This document shows, piece by piece, positions 8,041 through 16,068 of a stretch of 64,000 bases of DNA. The translations under genes were made by a program, and so were the position numbers. Within the stretch, counting starts at the first letter, position 1. Every line of letters starts with the position of its first letter. The DNA lies in the NCBI GenBank assembly GCA_034435035.1, contig DAOTXW010000103.1, positions 1-64,000 of the forward strand. The letters are read 5' to 3'. The notes under the pieces are model-generated. The model did no database searches and was not told where the DNA came from. It saw nothing but the letters and a program-made list of their open reading frames with translations. This DNA comes from JAHEME01 sp034435035. GTDB taxonomy: Bacteria > Chloroflexota > Anaerolineae > Aggregatilineales > UBA3940.

Positions 8041-9102
8041 GTGACCCTGACTGCCCTGCTCCCCTTCGTCTCCGCTGCCGTCATGCTGGTCTTTGTCGTG
8101 CTGGTCTTTCGCCGCTACCTGGTCAAAGGAGGCCGGGCCGGGCATCTGCTGCTGTGGGGCATCGGCCTGCTGATGTATTTCATCGGCAGCCTGACCGAGG
8201 CGCTGCATACGGCCATGGGCTGGAGTGGGCTGGTCTTCCGGCTGTGGTATCTGTTTGGCGCGATGCTTGTCGCCGCCTGGCTGGGGCAGGGCACCGCCGA
8301 GCTCCTGATCCGCAGCCGCATCGGAGGGGTGCGGCTGTCGCGCCTCCTGCTGGCGATCCTGCTTGTGGCGTCTCTCTATGGCGCGTACAGGGTTTTCTCT
8401 GCCCGGCTGGCCCCCATCATGATCGCGGATGAGGTGGTCGCTGTGCGGCCTGCTGACGGCTTTGACGAGGCGGACATAGTGTCCGCGGCGGCGGGCGCGC
8501 TGCAGGGGACGGCCCTGCGCGATGGAGCGATCTCCGATCGCAGCCTGACCCCGCTGGCCAAGTCTTTGCTGGCGGAAGCGGCTGCGCTGGGCGCCGAGGT
8601 GCCGGTGCCGGTCGATGTGCAGCCGGGCATACTGCCGGCTATCAGTGCAAGCGTCGGGAATCGGGCTGTCAGCGTAACGTCTTACGGGCCAACTTCCCTG
8701 ATGGTGACCATCGAGGGAGACCCCGCGGGGGAGATCGATCTGGCCGTCGGCCGCGAGCTGTATGGCCATGCTATCGTCAGCCCTGGCGTGCGCTCACTCA
8801 CCCCGTTCTTCAATCTGTATGGTGTCATCCTGCTGGTTGGTGGCGCGATCTATTCAGCCTGGATCTTCCTGCGCAAGCGCATCATGCCAAACCGCGTGAT
8901 CGGCAATGTCCTGATCGCTGCCGGCTCGATGATGCCGGCGGTGGGGGGTCTGTTAAGCCGGTTCGGATTGAGTGGATTTCTCTACATCAGCGAACTGCTG
9001 GGCGCGATCCTCATCTTCGTCGGCTTTATCGCAGCCACGACGCGGCCGGAGCTGGCACCAGAAAGATCCCCGGCGATCGCGCCGGCCAGCGGCGCTCGCT
9101 GA
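8041..9102 (+). CDS. Multi-pass membrane protein of unknown function
   Basis: A 353-residue protein that I do not recognise. It shows an N-terminal block of about four membrane helices (residues 1-115), a soluble middle of about 140 residues rich in Ala, Val and Asp, and a C-terminal block of about four helices starting at SLTPFFNLYGVILLVGGAIY. The soluble part would lie on one side of the membrane between the two helix bundles. The GTG start follows AGGAG at 8029-8033. It lies downstream of the small membrane protein at 7832 and upstream of the PucC-like carrier, from which it is separated by a strong hairpin. Confidence 0.75.
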   Translation: MTLTALLPFVSAAVMLVFVVLVFRRYLVKGGRAGHLLLWGIGLLMYFIGSLTEALHTAMGWSGLVFRLWYLFGAMLVAAWLGQGTAELLIRSRIGGVRLSRLLLAILLVASLYGAYRVFSARLAPIMIADEVVAVRPADGFDEADIVSAAAGALQGTALRDGAISDRSLTPLAKSLLAEAAALGAEVPVPVDVQPGILPAISASVGNRAVSVTSYGPTSLMVTIEGDPAGEIDLAVGRELYGHAIVSPGVRSLTPFFNLYGVILLVGGAIYSAWIFLRKRIMPNRVIGNVLIAAGSMMPAVGGLLSRFGLSGFLYISELLGAILIFVGFIAATTRPELAPERSPAIAPASGAR

Positions 9103-9149
9103 ATACGTTGGCTTACCGATTGCGGTATGCATTCTCCTTGTCCTTCTGA

Positions 9150-9180
9150 CGGGTGGGGGAGAACAGGACTCCCCCACCCG
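9150..9180 (+). terminator. Strong 12-bp hairpin before pucC-like gene
   Basis: CGGGTGGGGGAG (9150-9161) and CTCCCCCACCCG (9169-9180) are perfect inverted repeats with a 7-base loop, 48 bases after the stop of the gene at 8041. No T run follows, and a strong ribosome site begins two bases later, so it may act as terminator, attenuator or mRNA-stabilising element. Confidence 0.55.
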
Positions 9181-9190
9181 AAGGGAGGCA

Positions 9191-9226
9191 ATGCACACCG
9201 CCTCATCTTCTGAATACAACCGGTAG
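9191..9226 (+). CDS. Candidate 11-residue leader peptide
   Basis: AGGGAGG (9182-9188) stands three bases before an ATG at 9191 that opens a frame of 11 codons (MHTASSSEYNR) ending at 9226, nine bases before the ATG of the PucC-like gene. That downstream gene has no convincing ribosome site of its own, so translation may be coupled through this leader. The SD-to-ATG spacing is short, which weakens the case. Confidence 0.3.
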   Translation: MHTASSSEYNR

Positions 9227-9235
9227 AATGTCATC

Positions 9236-10552
9236 ATGTGGCGAAAACGACTCCAGCTGGGCTTGATTCATACCGCCGTGGCGATCACTCTGGTGCCGTT
9301 CACCAGCACACTGAACCGGGTGATGATCTATGAGATGGGGCTGGCCGCTACGATCGTCACGCTGCTGGTAGCGCTGCCTTACTTCTTCTCGCCGATTCAG
9401 GTCGCGGTCGGCTCCTATGCCGACCATCACCCGGTACTGGGGCTGCGCCGCACTCCCTACATCGCGCTGGGCCTGGTGATGTGCGTGGGCGGCGCGTTCC
9501 TGGCTCCACTGGCCGTCCGCCTGATCCAGGCGCAGGGATGGTCCTTTGCGACGCTGGCGCTCAGCGCGGCGGCCTTTGGCTCGTGGGGGATGGGCTACAA
9601 CTTCGCGTCGGTCTCATACCTCTCCCTGGCCTCTGAGATCGACCCGCAGGGCCGCAGCCGCACCATCTCGACCATGTTCTTCATGATGATCCTGGGCATT
9701 ATCTTCACTGCCATCGCGGTCGGCCGGATCGTCGATCCTTATTCCCCTGCGGCACTCCAGCGCGCCTTTCAGATGGTCGGCCTGGTCGCGCTGGGTACCG
9801 GCCTGGTCGGCCTGGCCGGGTTAGAGCCGCGCTTGACGGCTGATGCACCCGCCGAGCAGCGTTATTCGTGGCGGCAGATGGCCGGAACTGTGGCGGGCAA
9901 TCCCCAGGCGCGCTTCTTCTTTGTCTACCTGGTGATCTTGCTGGCAGCGCTGCTGGGACAGGATGTTCTGCTGGAGCCCTTTGGCGCGCAGGCTCTGGAC
10001 CTCTCCGTGCAGGCTACCACCCGGATCACCTCGATCTGGGGGGTCTGTATGCTGGCTGCGCTTATGGCCGCCAGCTGGTTCCAGACGCGCTTCAGCAAAC
10101 GGGGCGTGGCCCGGGTGGGCGCCTGGGGCGCTCTGGTGGGCTTTGTCGCCATTGCAGCCACCGGGCTGATCGCCAGCCCTGCGTTGTTCTATGGTGGCAT
10201 CGTGGTGCTGGGCCTGGGTACCGGCCTGTCCACAGTATCCAATCTGTCGCTCATGCTCGATATGACGACCCCGCAGAACGTCGGTCTCTACATCGGGGCC
10301 TGGGGCATGGCCAATGCCATTTCCCGCCTGATCGGTCAGGTGCTGAGCGGCGCAGTACGCGATGCGATTTCCGTCGGCCTGGGGAGCCCATTGGGTGGCT
10401 ACATCGTCGTCTTCCTGGCCGAAGCTCTGTTCCTGTTTGTCTCCGTGCTGATGCTGCGACGGATCGATGTTTCGGCCTTCCAGCAGGGCGCCGCGGCGGA
10501 GTCTGGTGCGCTGATGGAGCGGGCAGCGCTGCTGGGCGAGGTGGGCAGTTAG
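9236..10552 (+). CDS. PucC-like (BCD family) MFS transporter
   Basis: A 438-residue, twelve-helix major facilitator of the PucC branch, known from phototrophs as LhaA/PucC/bch2 proteins that help assemble light-harvesting complexes or deliver bacteriochlorophyll. The N-terminal signature LNRVMIYEMGLAATIV, then ALPYFFSPIQVAVGSYADHH and LGLRRTPYIALG closely follow the family pattern. The C-terminal half keeps the expected NLSLMLDMTTPQNVGLYIGA-type loop. It lacks a clear ribosome site and may depend on the short upstream frame at 9191. No chlorophyll or reaction-centre gene is in the window, so a non-photosynthetic substrate is possible. Confidence 0.88.
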   Translation: MWRKRLQLGLIHTAVAITLVPFTSTLNRVMIYEMGLAATIVTLLVALPYFFSPIQVAVGSYADHHPVLGLRRTPYIALGLVMCVGGAFLAPLAVRLIQAQGWSFATLALSAAAFGSWGMGYNFASVSYLSLASEIDPQGRSRTISTMFFMMILGIIFTAIAVGRIVDPYSPAALQRAFQMVGLVALGTGLVGLAGLEPRLTADAPAEQRYSWRQMAGTVAGNPQARFFFVYLVILLAALLGQDVLLEPFGAQALDLSVQATTRITSIWGVCMLAALMAASWFQTRFSKRGVARVGAWGALVGFVAIAATGLIASPALFYGGIVVLGLGTGLSTVSNLSLMLDMTTPQNVGLYIGAWGMANAISRLIGQVLSGAVRDAISVGLGSPLGGYIVVFLAEALFLFVSVLMLRRIDVSAFQQGAAAESGALMERAALLGEVGS

Positions 10553-10601
10553 CCGCGAGAGCGCCCCACAATCGTTGGTGGCACAATGAGCCTTCCCGTT
10601 G

Positions 10602-10639
10602 GTTCCGCCGGCAGACGCACCGGCGGGGCGCACTTTTTT
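10602..10639 (+). terminator. Intrinsic terminator after pucC-like gene
   Basis: CCGCCGG (10605-10611) pairs with CCGGCGG (10620-10626); two G-U pairs and one G-C extend the stem to 10 bp (10602-10611 with 10620-10629). Six T residues follow at 10634-10639. This is the best plus-strand terminator in the window. Confidence 0.7.
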
Positions 10640-10648
10640 CTCCGCGGG

Positions 10649-10677
10649 CTGGCATTTACCCCATTTCTGGATACAAT
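10649..10677 (+). promoter_or_regulatory. Candidate sigma-70 promoter for rmlB
   Basis: CTGGCA (10649-10654), a 17-base spacer and TACAAT (10672-10677) lie just downstream of the terminator and 38 bases before the rmlB start. Confidence 0.45.
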
Positions 10678-10715
10678 CCCCTGCCTGACTGAAGCCAAAG
10701 CGAGGGCCGATACTC

Positions 10716-11732
10716 ATGCGCAACCTTCTGGTGACCGGTGGGGCCGGGTTCATTGGCAGCAATTTCGTGCACCGCACCCTGGAGCGCCATCCTGACTACA
10801 ACGTGGTGGTCTACGACACGCTGACCTACGCCGGCAATCTGGATAACCTGGAAAGCGTGTCCCAGAACCCGCGTTACAAGTTTGTGCGCGGCGATATCAC
10901 CGATCGCGCTGCGGTGCGGCGTGCGCTTCAGGCGAACGACATCGATACCCTGATCAACTTTGCCGCTGAGACCCATGTTGATCGCAGCATCCTCAACCCC
11001 GATGCCTTCATCCAGACCAACTCCTATGGAGTTTATGTGCTGCTCGACGAGAGCCGCCGGCACGGGCTGGAACGCTTCCTGCATGTCAGCACCGATGAAG
11101 TCTATGGCTCCATCCCGGAAGGCTGCTTCCGTGAGGGGGATCCGCTGGAACCGAATAGCCCTTATGCGGCCAGTAAGGCATCCGGCGATCTGATGGTGCG
11201 GGCTTTTCATGCCACTTATGGTCTGAATGCGGTGATCACCCGTGGAAGCAACACCTTCGGCCCCTACCAGTATCCGGAGAAGCTGCTGCCGCTGTTCATC
11301 ACCAATGCCATCGATGACGAGCCGCTGCCGCTGTATGGTGATGGCATGCAGGTGCGCGACTGGCTCTATGTCGATGATCACTGCGCGGGCATCGATCTGG
11401 TCCTGCACCGGGGCCAGCCTGGCGAAGTGTACAATGTGGGCGGCGAGAATGAGCGCCGCAATCTGGATGTCGTGCGACAGATGCTGGCGATCCTGGGCAA
11501 GCCCGAATCGCTCATCCGCCCGGTAGCCGATCGCCCCGGACACGATCGGCGTTATGCGCTCGACAATGCGCGTATCCATGCGCTGGGGTGGGAGCATCAG
11601 GCTGCCTTTGAATCCGCGCTTGAGCAGACCGTGCGCTGGTATCTCGCTAATGAATGGTGGTGGCGCAAGATCAAAAGCGGTGAGTACCGCGCTTACTACG
11701 AGGCTCAATATGGTCAGCGCCTCCGTGAGTAG
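10716..11732 (+). CDS. rmlB: dTDP-glucose 4,6-dehydratase
   Basis: A 338-residue extended short-chain dehydrogenase that converts dTDP-glucose to the 4-keto-6-deoxy sugar with bound NAD. The dinucleotide motif TGGAGFIGS is at 7-15, FAAETHVDRS follows, the active-site loop HVSTDEVYG carries the Asp-Glu pair of true 4,6-dehydratases, and SPYAASKAS gives the Tyr-x3-Lys pair. Full length for RmlB. It uses the product of the rmlA gene at 2195, but the two are 7.4 kb apart and no rmlC or rmlD is seen here, so the final sugar is unknown. Its end overlaps the next gene by 23 bases. Confidence 0.95.
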   Translation: MRNLLVTGGAGFIGSNFVHRTLERHPDYNVVVYDTLTYAGNLDNLESVSQNPRYKFVRGDITDRAAVRRALQANDIDTLINFAAETHVDRSILNPDAFIQTNSYGVYVLLDESRRHGLERFLHVSTDEVYGSIPEGCFREGDPLEPNSPYAASKASGDLMVRAFHATYGLNAVITRGSNTFGPYQYPEKLLPLFITNAIDDEPLPLYGDGMQVRDWLYVDDHCAGIDLVLHRGQPGEVYNVGGENERRNLDVVRQMLAILGKPESLIRPVADRPGHDRRYALDNARIHALGWEHQAAFESALEQTVRWYLANEWWWRKIKSGEYRAYYEAQYGQRLRE

Positions 11733-13629
11733 CTCCCGGGATACCTGGCTCCGGGCAGCGCGCGCCGCCTGCGGCCTGGGGCTGTGCGTCCTGCTGGCCG
11801 CCTGTGGAGGCGAGACGCCGCAGGCTGGTCCATCGCCCGCGCCGGGCGATGCGTCTGTGAGCGCGCCCGCTGGCGAGGCGGAGCCGTCGCCTTCCCCGAC
11901 TCCGTTTAAGGCGGAGCTGGTACTCTGCCTGACGCAGGAGCCTGACGCCCTGCTGGGCCGGACCAATGCCGCCGGGCGTGCCGCTGCCGCCGCTCTTCTG
12001 CCGCGCGCAGTATCCTATGGCGCCGACTATCTGCCGGAGCCCGATCTGCTGGCTGCGCTGCCGTCGGTTGAGGCGGGTACGCTGCGTCGCGGTCCCGATG
12101 ATACGCTGCTGGTGACTCTGCACTACCGTGAAGGGCTTGTATGGTCGGATGGCACGCCGTTCACCGCGGCGGATGCCCTGCTGGGCTTTTCGCTGCCCGC
12201 TTCCCCGCCTGAGGCGTCGGTGACTATCATCGAGGCGCGTCAGGTTGATGATCGGACGCTTGAGCTCACGCTGGAGGGCGACTCGGCATATCCTTATGTG
12301 CCGCCGGGGCCGCCCCTGCCCGCGCATGTGCTGGGCGGCATCGACCCCTCAGCCCTCGCAGCGTCAGATTACGCCCGCCGCCCCGCCCCGACCCTCGGGC
12401 CTTACACCCTGACCGAGTGGGTCGCGGGCAGCCACATGCTGCTGTCGGCCAATCCGAACTATCGACCCGCGCCGCCGATCCCGGTCGTCCGTATGCGCTT
12501 TCTGGCCGACCCGGCGCAGGCCGCCTCTGAGATGACATCCGGCAACTGCGATGTGATGCTGGATCCCGGGGCGGGCCACGAAGTGCTGCCCGCCCTGGCC
12601 GATGCGCAGACGGCGGGCCGACTGCGGGCGTCCGTCGTCCCCGGCGCCGTATCCGAGCAGATTATCTTCAACACCTATCCCGACCCCTTTTCCGGCCTCC
12701 CGCTGTTCGCCGATGCGCGGGTCAGGCAGGCGGCAGCCCGGGCGGTTGACCGGGCCGCGCTCGCGCAGATCGGCGTCCAGGGGCTGACGCCGGTGATGGA
12801 CAGCTGGCTGCCGGCTGACCACTGGGCTTACACCAGTCCGGGCGCCTTGCCGCCCTATGACCCGGCTGCCGCGGCGGCGCTGCTCGATGCGGCAGGCTGG
12901 GTCGATGCCGATGGCGATGGCGTGCGCGAGTATCAGGGTGCGGGCGGCGTCTATGCCTGCCAGCGCGGGGAATGGCAGGTTGAGGCAGGTACGCCGCTGG
13001 CTCCGCTGCTCATCACGACCGATGATCCTTACCGGGTAACTCTTGCCGAAAAGGTGCGTGCCGACCTCGCGGCAGTGGGTGTAGGCGTCCGGGTGCAGGC
13101 GCTCCCTGCTGCAGCTCTGTTTGCTGCCGACGGCCCGCTGACACGCCGCGCCTTTGACCTGGCGCTGTTCTCCGCGCTGGCATCGCCCGATCCGGGCGGG
13201 ATCAGCCGGTGGCTCGGGGCTGACGTCTTCCTGCACCCCATTGATCGCGTGCCCGTGCATCGCTGGCAGCTGGAGGAACGATGGCTAACGCCAGCCCAGC
13301 AGGTGGAGGTGCTGGCCTACGACAGCACGCCAGCCCTTACCAACAACTATCAGGGTCAAAACTTCGGCGGGTGGTGCAGCGAGGAAGCCAATCTGCTCAC
13401 CGTGCAGGCTGTCCGGGCGCTGACTGTAGCCGAGAAGCAGCCGCTGTATGGGCGCCAGCAGGCGCTGGTGGCGGGGGAGGTTCCTGTGCTGCCGCTGTTC
13501 GCCCGCCCACAGGTGACTGCCAGCGCGATCTATGTCTGCGGGTTGCAGCCCGGCCCATTTGATCCCCCGACCTGGAATCTGGCGGCCTGGACGTTCGACG
13601 AGTCCGGAGCCTGCGGCCCGCCGGAGTAG
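11710..13629 (+). CDS. ABC transporter substrate-binding lipoprotein (oligopeptide type)
   Basis: A 639-residue extracytoplasmic solute-binding protein of the SBP_bac_5 (DppA/OppA) type. A basic n-region, hydrophobic core and lipobox LLAAC (CVLLAACGG) mark it as a lipoprotein; a Pro/Ser/Ala linker follows. Family features include GLVWSDGTPFTAADALLGF and the late FADARVRQAAARAVDR. I place the start at ATG 11710, six bases after GAGG (11700-11703) and giving a clean signal peptide, rather than at the upstream in-frame codons inside rmlB. No permease or ATPase genes are adjacent, so it is an orphan binding protein here. Ligand unknown: peptides, nickel and sugars all occur in the family. Confidence 0.88.
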   Translation: MVSASVSSSRDTWLRAARAACGLGLCVLLAACGGETPQAGPSPAPGDASVSAPAGEAEPSPSPTPFKAELVLCLTQEPDALLGRTNAAGRAAAAALLPRAVSYGADYLPEPDLLAALPSVEAGTLRRGPDDTLLVTLHYREGLVWSDGTPFTAADALLGFSLPASPPEASVTIIEARQVDDRTLELTLEGDSAYPYVPPGPPLPAHVLGGIDPSALAASDYARRPAPTLGPYTLTEWVAGSHMLLSANPNYRPAPPIPVVRMRFLADPAQAASEMTSGNCDVMLDPGAGHEVLPALADAQTAGRLRASVVPGAVSEQIIFNTYPDPFSGLPLFADARVRQAAARAVDRAALAQIGVQGLTPVMDSWLPADHWAYTSPGALPPYDPAAAAALLDAAGWVDADGDGVREYQGAGGVYACQRGEWQVEAGTPLAPLLITTDDPYRVTLAEKVRADLAAVGVGVRVQALPAAALFAADGPLTRRAFDLALFSALASPDPGGISRWLGADVFLHPIDRVPVHRWQLEERWLTPAQQVEVLAYDSTPALTNNYQGQNFGGWCSEEANLLTVQAVRALTVAEKQPLYGRQQALVAGEVPVLPLFARPQVTASAIYVCGLQPGPFDPPTWNLAAWTFDESGACGPPE

Positions 13630-13640
13630 CAGGATCGCCG

Positions 13641-14120
13641 GTGCACGACTTTGACGCGCAGCGCACCCGGGGTGAGGACGGGGAGGCCGCTCTTGACCGC
13701 TTCTTTCGCTCCCGGGGACATTACATCGAGCCGGCCACGCGCGGGCAGCAGCTGCGCGGGATCGATCGCGTCTTCCTCAAAGATGGCAAAGTAGCTTACG
13801 TGGAGTACAAGACAGACTTCCGTGCACAGGAGACTGGCCACGTCTTCGTCGAGACGATCTCGATGGATGCCAGCGATCGGGCCGGCTGGGCCTATACCAG
13901 TTCCGCGGACTATCTGGTCTACTACATCCCGGCCCTGTCAAGGATCTACGTCATTCCCCTGGAGGTCCTCCGCCGCGAGTTGCCCGGCTGGGCCGAACGC
14001 TACCCCACGCGCCCGGCGCAGAACCGGGAATATGCCACCCACGGTATCCTGGTTCCAATCGACGAGTTTGCCGCCCACACTACCCAGATATTCTCCCTGG
14101 AGGCGGGCGACGCGGGCTAA
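13641..14120 (+). CDS. PD-(D/E)XK nuclease-like protein
   Basis: A 159-residue soluble protein. The arrangement E11-G-x-A (GEDGEAALDRFF), then GIDRVFLKDGKVAYVEYKTD (40-59) gives an acidic residue in the first helix, D42, and E55-x-K57, which is the pattern of the PD-(D/E)XK phosphodiesterase core found in restriction enzymes, Holliday junction resolvases and repair nucleases. The rest is beta-rich with no other known motif. The GTG start lies 11 bases after the binding-protein stop; the end overlaps the convergent cytochrome gene by four bases. Nuclease function is inferred from motif spacing only. Confidence 0.6.
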   Translation: MHDFDAQRTRGEDGEAALDRFFRSRGHYIEPATRGQQLRGIDRVFLKDGKVAYVEYKTDFRAQETGHVFVETISMDASDRAGWAYTSSADYLVYYIPALSRIYVIPLEVLRRELPGWAERYPTRPAQNREYATHGILVPIDEFAAHTTQIFSLEAGDAG

Positions 14121-14899
14121 GGTGTGTCATCTCCCTGCGGCACGGACAGGTTAGCCAGCCCCAGCGGCTCGCCGAGGGCTGTGCGATGGCACTCCTCACA
14201 GGCCGGATAGACCACGTTATTGAGATCGATGAATGATGCCAGCTCTGCACCCGGCGTGCTGACATGGGCCAGATGACAGTCCACGCACAGCAGATCGCTC
14301 TCGTGGATTGGCTCAGGCCCCGCTTCCAGTGCCGCCCGGTACAGTTCGGGGTTGGCGGAGGGCAGGCTGAGCGGTGCGCCGCGCTGCCAGAGGCGGGCCG
14401 TCGCCGGCAGCCGGTTATGGAAGTGATTGGGGAAACCGACCACCAGCAGCGTCTCCGCGTGGCATTTAATGCAGCTTTCCGTAAGCAGAACGGGAACCTC
14501 AATTGTTGCCTTCTCGATAGCCTGGTCTGGCTGGCCGAGCAGGTAGATCGCCGTGTCCCGTGCGCCCAACGCCAGGGCGGTGGCGCGGTGAGGCAGCCCT
14601 CCGTTGCCCCGGTGGCAGTCGATGCAGCGGAAGGCCCCGCTGTGCTCCAGGCTGGCCGGCTCGGGGCGGTAGTGGGCGCTGGAGAGGTCGGCCAGCGGCT
14701 CCACGCCGGCCAGGGCGAACTGGGCACGATTGTAGTAAGTGCGCTCTGGCGCCATGTGACAGGAGGCGCAGAACCGGTCGCTTTCTTCCAGCCGCGAGAC
14801 AACTGCTGACGGGATCGCTAACAGGGCGCCGAACAACACCAGGACAGCGGCCAGCCGGCGGGCGAGCGCCGGAGCAGAGGGGGAGGAAGCCCGCCGCAT
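14117..14899 (-). CDS. Membrane-anchored five-heme c-type cytochrome
   Basis: A 260-residue protein with one N-terminal membrane anchor (residues 14-33) and five CxxCH heme sites: CASCH (44-48), CIDCH (92-96), CIKCH (143-147), CVDCH (205-209) and CEECH (234-238). The anchor followed directly by a CxxCHM site recalls NapC/NirT quinol dehydrogenases, which normally hold four hemes; here a fifth is present and the spacing differs. It would lie outside the cytoplasmic membrane and pass electrons between the quinone pool and a partner. The partner is probably the molybdopterin enzyme encoded five bases upstream. It is the last gene of the minus-strand operon. Confidence 0.85.
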   Translation of the reverse strand: MRRASSPSAPALARRLAAVLVLFGALLAIPSAVVSRLEESDRFCASCHMAPERTYYNRAQFALAGVEPLADLSSAHYRPEPASLEHSGAFRCIDCHRGNGGLPHRATALALGARDTAIYLLGQPDQAIEKATIEVPVLLTESCIKCHAETLLVVGFPNHFHNRLPATARLWQRGAPLSLPSANPELYRAALEAGPEPIHESDLLCVDCHLAHVSTPGAELASFIDLNNVVYPACEECHRTALGEPLGLANLSVPQGDDTP

Positions 14900-14904
14900 T
14901 GGCG

Positions 14905-16026
14905 TCAGGAGCCGTCCGGCGCCTGAGCGTGGTAGGCCACGCTGTGGATAGCGTCGGTGCCATCGGGGTACGCTGACTCCAGCAGCTGGCCGGGGCGAGA
15001 CTGGGTGAAGCCGTCTTCGTCAGTGGCCCGCACGGCGGCGGTGAAGGCGCCGCTGCGCCGCGGCGTCCAGATCGTCCACCACTGAGTCCACGCCAGCGGC
15101 GACGGGCCGGGCAGTAGCTCGCACGGCTGCCACGGGCCGTCGTCGATGCTGACCTCCACCGCAGTGATGGCCCGCCGTCCGGCGTAAGCCCAGCCCTGCA
15201 GCGCGAAGCTCCCGCTGAGGGCGGTTAGGTTGGCTGGCAGCACGATCTGCGAGTTCGTCTTGACCTCCGCGATGTCGCTCCAACCGTTAGTCTCCCAGTA
15301 GCCGAGGTATCTTTCTGCAACCAGTTCGATTCCGGTGAGCCACTTGGGCATCTTCTGGCCATACAGACCGGGCATCAGAATCCGCAGTGGGAATCCGTGC
15401 TCATGGGGCAGCGGTTGCCCGTCCATCTCATAGACCAGCAGCGTATCCGGCTGGAGAATCCATTCCAGGTCCACGGCGGTGCGGTACTCATCGGCGCTGG
15501 AGAACTTGGCCCTGACGGCCTCCGGCTTGATTCCTGCCTCCTCCAGCAGCGGCTTAAGCTGGAACCCCGTCCAGGTGGTATTGCCGATCAGCCCCCCGCC
15601 CACCGGGTTGCCGATGCACTCCAGGGTGCGCATCACGCTGATACGCTCGGTGCGCATGATGTCGGCGTAGGTCACGGTCAGCGGCCTATCGACCAGCCCA
15701 TGGATCGTCAGCGTCCAGTTCGCCGGGTCGATCGGCGCGGGCGTCGTTCGCCAGTGCTGCACATAGAAATGCTCCAGCGGCGTGATCGCCGTTTCCTGAT
15801 CCAGTAATAGCTCGCTGTGAGCAGGATCGGGTTGTGAGAAATCAGCCGGCGTGGAGCGAGCCGCGGCGCCCGCGGCGTCCGGTTCCGGGGTGGGGGCGAA
15901 GCCATCTGGCACCAGCGTAGGGATGGCCGCAGAATCGGTATCTACCGGGCGGCAGGAAGCTGCCAGCGCCCCGGCGGCGCCAGTGACCAGGATCAGGAAG
16001 CTGCGGCGTGAGATGTGCCTGACCAT
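14905..16026 (-). CDS. Tat-exported sulfite-oxidase-fold molybdopterin oxidoreductase
   Basis: A 373-residue enzyme with an Oxidored_molyb domain and a C-terminal Mo-co dimerisation domain. The molybdenum-ligating cysteine sits in RTLECIGNPVGG (about residue 137), matching the sulfite oxidase/SoxC pattern. The N terminus has a twin-arginine motif SRRSFL, a hydrophobic stretch and AASC, which could be a lipoprotein cleavage site. I choose ATG at 16026 (GAGG five bases before it), which places the Tat motif at residues 6-11, over the longer frame from 16068. With the adjacent multiheme cytochrome it could form a SorAB-like sulfite dehydrogenase or a related oxyanion enzyme; the substrate is not determined by the sequence. 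Confidence 0.88.
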   Translation of the reverse strand: MVRHISRRSFLILVTGAAGALAASCRPVDTDSAAIPTLVPDGFAPTPEPDAAGAAARSTPADFSQPDPAHSELLLDQETAITPLEHFYVQHWRTTPAPIDPANWTLTIHGLVDRPLTVTYADIMRTERISVMRTLECIGNPVGGGLIGNTTWTGFQLKPLLEEAGIKPEAVRAKFSSADEYRTAVDLEWILQPDTLLVYEMDGQPLPHEHGFPLRILMPGLYGQKMPKWLTGIELVAERYLGYWETNGWSDIAEVKTNSQIVLPANLTALSGSFALQGWAYAGRRAITAVEVSIDDGPWQPCELLPGPSPLAWTQWWTIWTPRRSGAFTAAVRATDEDGFTQSRPGQLLESAYPDGTDAIHSVAYHAQAPDGS

Positions 16027-16068
16027 GAATGCCTCGTCGGGACTCACACAGCGGCGAACGGGAGTCAA

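Noticed and set aside
11554..11709. N-terminal extension of the substrate-binding lipoprotein
   Set aside because: It lies within rmlB in another frame and would bury the lipoprotein signal sequence; ATG 11710 has a ribosome site.
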